Program-made: the position numbers and the translations under genes
Assembly (NCBI GenBank): GCA_964561705.1
Contig: CAZLQJ010000067.1
Location: 1-8,872 of the forward strand
DNA from: HGM12587 sp964561705
Lineage (GTDB): Bacteria; Bacillota; Clostridia; Lachnospirales; Lachnospiraceae
Length of the DNA: 8,872 nucleotides
Direction: 5' to 3'
Part shown: in pieces, positions 7,601 to 8,872 of the stretch
Position numbering within the stretch: position 1 is the first letter of the stretch
How the letters are laid out: the number at the start of each line of letters is the position of its first letter
Notes under the pieces: model-generated
Told to the model about the DNA's origin: nothing
The model's input: the letters and a program-made list of their open reading frames with translations, nothing else
The model's database searches: none

Positions 7601-8872
7601 GCGGAATATAATAATTTGAAACAGGGGGCTCCAGAATCAGTTGTCAATGCAAGACCGGCCTTAAGCATCGGTGCAGCATCTACCTGGGGCAATGCAGTGA
7701 TCAGTTATGATAAACTTGAACTGGAAAGAGCAGCAAGGTTATTATTAGAAGACTATGATCTGTTAAAAGATAGCAAAGGTTACATGTATGATGTAGCAAA
7801 TGTACTTCAGCAGGTATTATCAAACAGTGCACAGGAATATCAGAAAAAGATGGCGTCTGCTTATAACAGCGGCAATCTGGAAGTATTTAATAAAAATGCA
7901 GAAATTTTCCTGGCTATCATCGATGACATGGAAACCGTAACTGCTACCAGTGAATATTTCCTGTTGGGAAGATGGGTAGAACAGGCAAAAGCACTTGCAG
8001 AAAATGCAGATGATTTTACCAAAGAATTATATGAATTTAATGCAAAGGCCCTGGTAACTACCTGGGGATCAATCAATCAGGCAGAAGGCGGCGGATTAAA
8101 AGACTATTCGAACCGTCAGTGGTCTGGTCTGATCGGAGATTTCTACAAAGTAAGATGGGAACGTCAGATTACAGCATGGAGAAATCAGTTAGAAGGAAAA
8201 ACATACGAAAGTAATATCAATTGGTTCCAGTGGGAATGGGAATGGGTAAGAAGCAATCAGACTTATTCGACAAAAGCCACAGAAGCTGCTTTGGATGAAC
8301 TGGGAACAAAAATTTTAACAAGTTACAGTGCATTTAATGAAGCTGCGAAATCCGATAAAGATCTTGATCCGACATCCATGACAGTAACAGCAGGGACACA
8401 GTCAGCAGAAGACTATGCATCCAATGTTTTGGATGGGAAAAATAATACGATCTGGCACACAAACTGGGCGGATGGAAATCAGAATCACAGAGATAATCAT
8501 TATCTGATCTTTACTTTTGAAGAAAACACAACAATTGATGGTATGCGTTATCTGCAAAGACAGGACGGAGGAGTCAATGGTGCGATCCGCAAATTTAATC
8601 TTTACGTATCTGACAGTGCAGCCGGAGAAGATTGGAAACTGATCGTAGAAAATGGCAACTTTGAAAATGATCTTTCATGGCAGAAGGTGCAGTTTGAAAA
8701 AACTGCTGCAAAACGTGTAAAACTTGTGGTTTTAGATGCTGAAAGTTCTGAAGCAAATAGATATTTTGCATCAGCAGCAGAAATTCGCTTTACCAAAGCG
8801 GATATGAACGCACCAGAAGAAAAAGATCCTGTCACAGAAGTATTTACAGACGTTGTAGCAGGTTCGTGGTAT
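4670..8872 (+). CDS. Secreted multimodular GH89 alpha-N-acetylglucosaminidase with CBM32-like modules and start of an SLH anchor (3' end outside window)
   Basis: The enzyme should hydrolyse terminal alpha-linked GlcNAc outside the cell. I chose ATG 4670 because AAAAAGGGGG (4651-4660) lies nine bases upstream; 1401 codons are open to the last base. A signal peptide (1-30, likely cut after PTEA) has no lipobox. Three F5/8C-like beta-sandwich modules follow (about 34-180, 186-335, 340-469), then the GH89 N-terminal domain (500-580), the TIM-barrel (about 598-925), the helical C-terminal domain (930-1225) and a CBM32-like module (1232-1376). Catalytic residues are Glu785 in DPFHEGG (acid/base) and Glu915 in GIGITPE (nucleophile). 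They are 130 residues apart, as in human NAGLU (Glu316/Glu446). Other family signatures are GPAYYAW, GFGGP, LQGYSGMVP, NNFGGR and LKDYSNRQWSG. It resembles Clostridium perfringens GH89, which acts on GlcNAc-alpha-1,4-Gal of gastric mucin. The last residues, FTDVVAGSWY, begin an SLH repeat. Confidence 0.95.
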   Translation, partial: MYNMKNKILSAILSASMIAGIFVPMVPTEARSELINVAPKAQVIADKEDKENDGAKEHLNDGDDSTVWACPTGTEWPVMVRLDLEKTGTLVSKVVVKLGEAVSGSTVDVLVQRAQNGIDSDLPTIGEKQAQTMGSEVVFELSQAVSASDIYVTLSNPKVNGTLDTAAFQPSIREVEVYESQEVKLSEYNNIASQAEVTTDGTPAFDGPKEHLTDGNDRTLYKFEQGQLVSPKYVLLTYKEARSIDAFRIAFEQEANDQWSYKFVYSILAKNDTSENWDTIVDHAEANRTDNWEQSYPIDEKVYSQIKIVMHSCTNTYGDGIGWPAIAEFEVYGNEIKVDDKESIAFEKPVHASSGKRNAQCVTDGSKNTTWTGDYYPAYVDIDLEANYYLDTVEVYTPENGYSQYTIYTSMDGRDFDKLAEKTSQNSVTLEKGEVYQAEKKEARYIRVYMEYNSANSAAVINEVRATGTLSNTALQERPQINVVDYADSKYAKETVTEADTYEEVYGIIERRLGAEYKDWFSLELSENPKEGHDYDYFELTNKDGKIHVKGNDGVSLAMGINHYLKYNCQVNISQVGDQAKMPEQIVNVDGTVFRETKAKVRYSYNYCTLSYSMAFWGEKEWRDELDWLALNGVNVVLDATAQEEVWRRFLGELGYKHEDIKDFIAGPAYYAWAYMANLSGFGGPIHDSWFEERTELARSNQLRMRRLGMQPVLQGYSGMVPTDIKNYDEDAQIIEQGTWCSFRRPDMLVTTSDSFDEYAELFYECQKEVYGTDNHYYATDPFHEGGNVGDMDASDISEEVLKAMLAADENAVWIIQAWQGNPTTALLNGLDRVENGASHALVLDLYAEKTPHYGETGSSYGDTDEFDDTPWVFCMLNNFGGRLGLHGHLDNLAKNIPSALNTCDHMAGIGITPEASVNNPVLYDFIFETVWVEDATAQMEAIDLDSWLSDYATRRYGAESESAQEAWSILKDTVYKAEYNNLKQGAPESVVNARPALSIGAASTWGNAVISYDKLELERAARLLLEDYDLLKDSKGYMYDVANVLQQVLSNSAQEYQKKMASAYNSGNLEVFNKNAEIFLAIIDDMETVTATSEYFLLGRWVEQAKALAENADDFTKELYEFNAKALVTTWGSINQAEGGGLKDYSNRQWSGLIGDFYKVRWERQITAWRNQLEGKTYESNINWFQWEWEWVRSNQTYSTKATEAALDELGTKILTSYSAFNEAAKSDKDLDPTSMTVTAGTQSAEDYASNVLDGKNNTIWHTNWADGNQNHRDNHYLIFTFEENTTIDGMRYLQRQDGGVNGAIRKFNLYVSDSAAGEDWKLIVENGNFENDLSWQKVQFEKTAAKRVKLVVLDAESSEANRYFASAAEIRFTKADMNAPEEKDPVTEVFTDVVAGSWY
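4769..6076 (+). other. Three N-terminal F5/8C (CBM32-like) modules of the GH89 protein
   Basis: Three successive regions share the discoidin-like pattern: an opening strand, a DG(D/N/S)..T.(W/Y) turn, a middle pair of strands and a closing (E)V.V/R.(Y/T)G strand. Module 1 has NDGDDSTVWACP and closes at REVEVYES; module 2 has TDGNDRTLYKF and closes at AEFEVYGNE; module 3 has TDGSKNTTWTG and closes at NEVRATGT. They are probably glycan-binding or spacer modules. Module 1 is the most divergent, and none can be given a ligand from sequence. Confidence 0.75.
8363..8797 (+). other. C-terminal CBM32-like (F5/8C) module of the GH89 protein
   Basis: Residues about 1232-1376 follow the GH89 helical domain. 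They show the standard pattern: TVTAGTQSAEDYASNVLDGK then NNTIWHTNW, IDGMRYLQRQDG, RKFNLYVSD, and the closing strand ASAAEIRFTKA. This arrangement, with aromatic and Arg residues in the expected loops, is common in gut bacterial glycosidases that bind galactose- or GlcNAc-ending host glycans. Confidence 0.85.
8840..8872 (+). other. Beginning of a probable S-layer homology (SLH) repeat
   Basis: The last eleven residues, VFTDVVAGSWY, match the opening of an SLH repeat (F.DV..G.WY). They follow a short acidic, Pro-containing linker (NAPEEKDPVTE), which is where such repeats sit in secreted Clostridia glycosidases. SLH repeats bind secondary cell wall polymers and would hold the enzyme on the surface. 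Only a fraction of one repeat is visible. Confidence 0.7.

Noticed and set aside
8231..8246. Tandem TGGGAA repeats
   Set aside because: They encode WEWEW within a Trp-rich helix that is conserved in GH89 C-terminal domains; no independent repeat function is needed.
1..8872. CRISPR array, tRNA, rRNA, insertion sequence or phage genes
   Set aside because: No direct-repeat array, cloverleaf-like or rRNA-like sequence, transposase frame or terminal inverted repeats were seen on either strand.

Overview
The window reads as a piece of a low-to-moderate GC Gram-positive chromosome, most likely a gut Lachnospiraceae-type Clostridia. This rests on the gene content (Gram-positive lipoprotein signal, strong AGGAG-type ribosome binding sites, an S-layer-homology-like C-terminus on a secreted glycosidase) and on the style of the proteins; no rRNA or other marker gene is present, so the assignment is an inference. 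All genes are on the + strand and there is no gene-free stretch longer than about 110 bases.

Layout. (1) 1-876: the C-terminal half of an ABC exporter subunit (end of the membrane domain plus a complete nucleotide-binding domain), cut by the left edge. (2) 886-3390: a near-consensus promoter followed by a three-gene polar amino acid uptake operon: lipoprotein binding protein, permease and ATPase. A hairpin between the binding protein and permease probably lowers downstream expression. (3) 3395-4561: a cation diffusion facilitator, four bases after the ATPase and probably on the same transcript, with metal-site residues of the N-D/D-D type and a duplicated-looking cytosolic domain. (4) 4569-4623: a long two-part hairpin whose inner 12-bp arms form a perfect palindrome and whose right arm overlaps a good extended -10 promoter. 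(5) 4670 to the right edge: a large secreted multimodular enzyme with a GH89 (alpha-N-acetylglucosaminidase) catalytic region, flanked by three N-terminal and one C-terminal F5/8C/CBM32-like beta-sandwich modules. Its reading frame is still open at the last base, where it enters what looks like the first S-layer homology (SLH) repeat.

How the parts work together. Binding protein, permease and ATPase make one importer. The metal exporter appears to be a passenger in that operon. The GH89 enzyme has its own promoter and is probably displayed on the cell wall to remove terminal alpha-linked GlcNAc from host glycans such as gastric-type mucin or heparan-type chains.

The most unusual item is the binding protein. 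The segment that normally forms the C-terminus of SBP_bac_3 proteins (around TSEEYAFGV to DRYFGDG) sits at the N-terminus just after the lipidation site, and the protein stops where that segment would normally begin. This is the pattern of a circular permutation. Family comparisons are from memory, not from a search.
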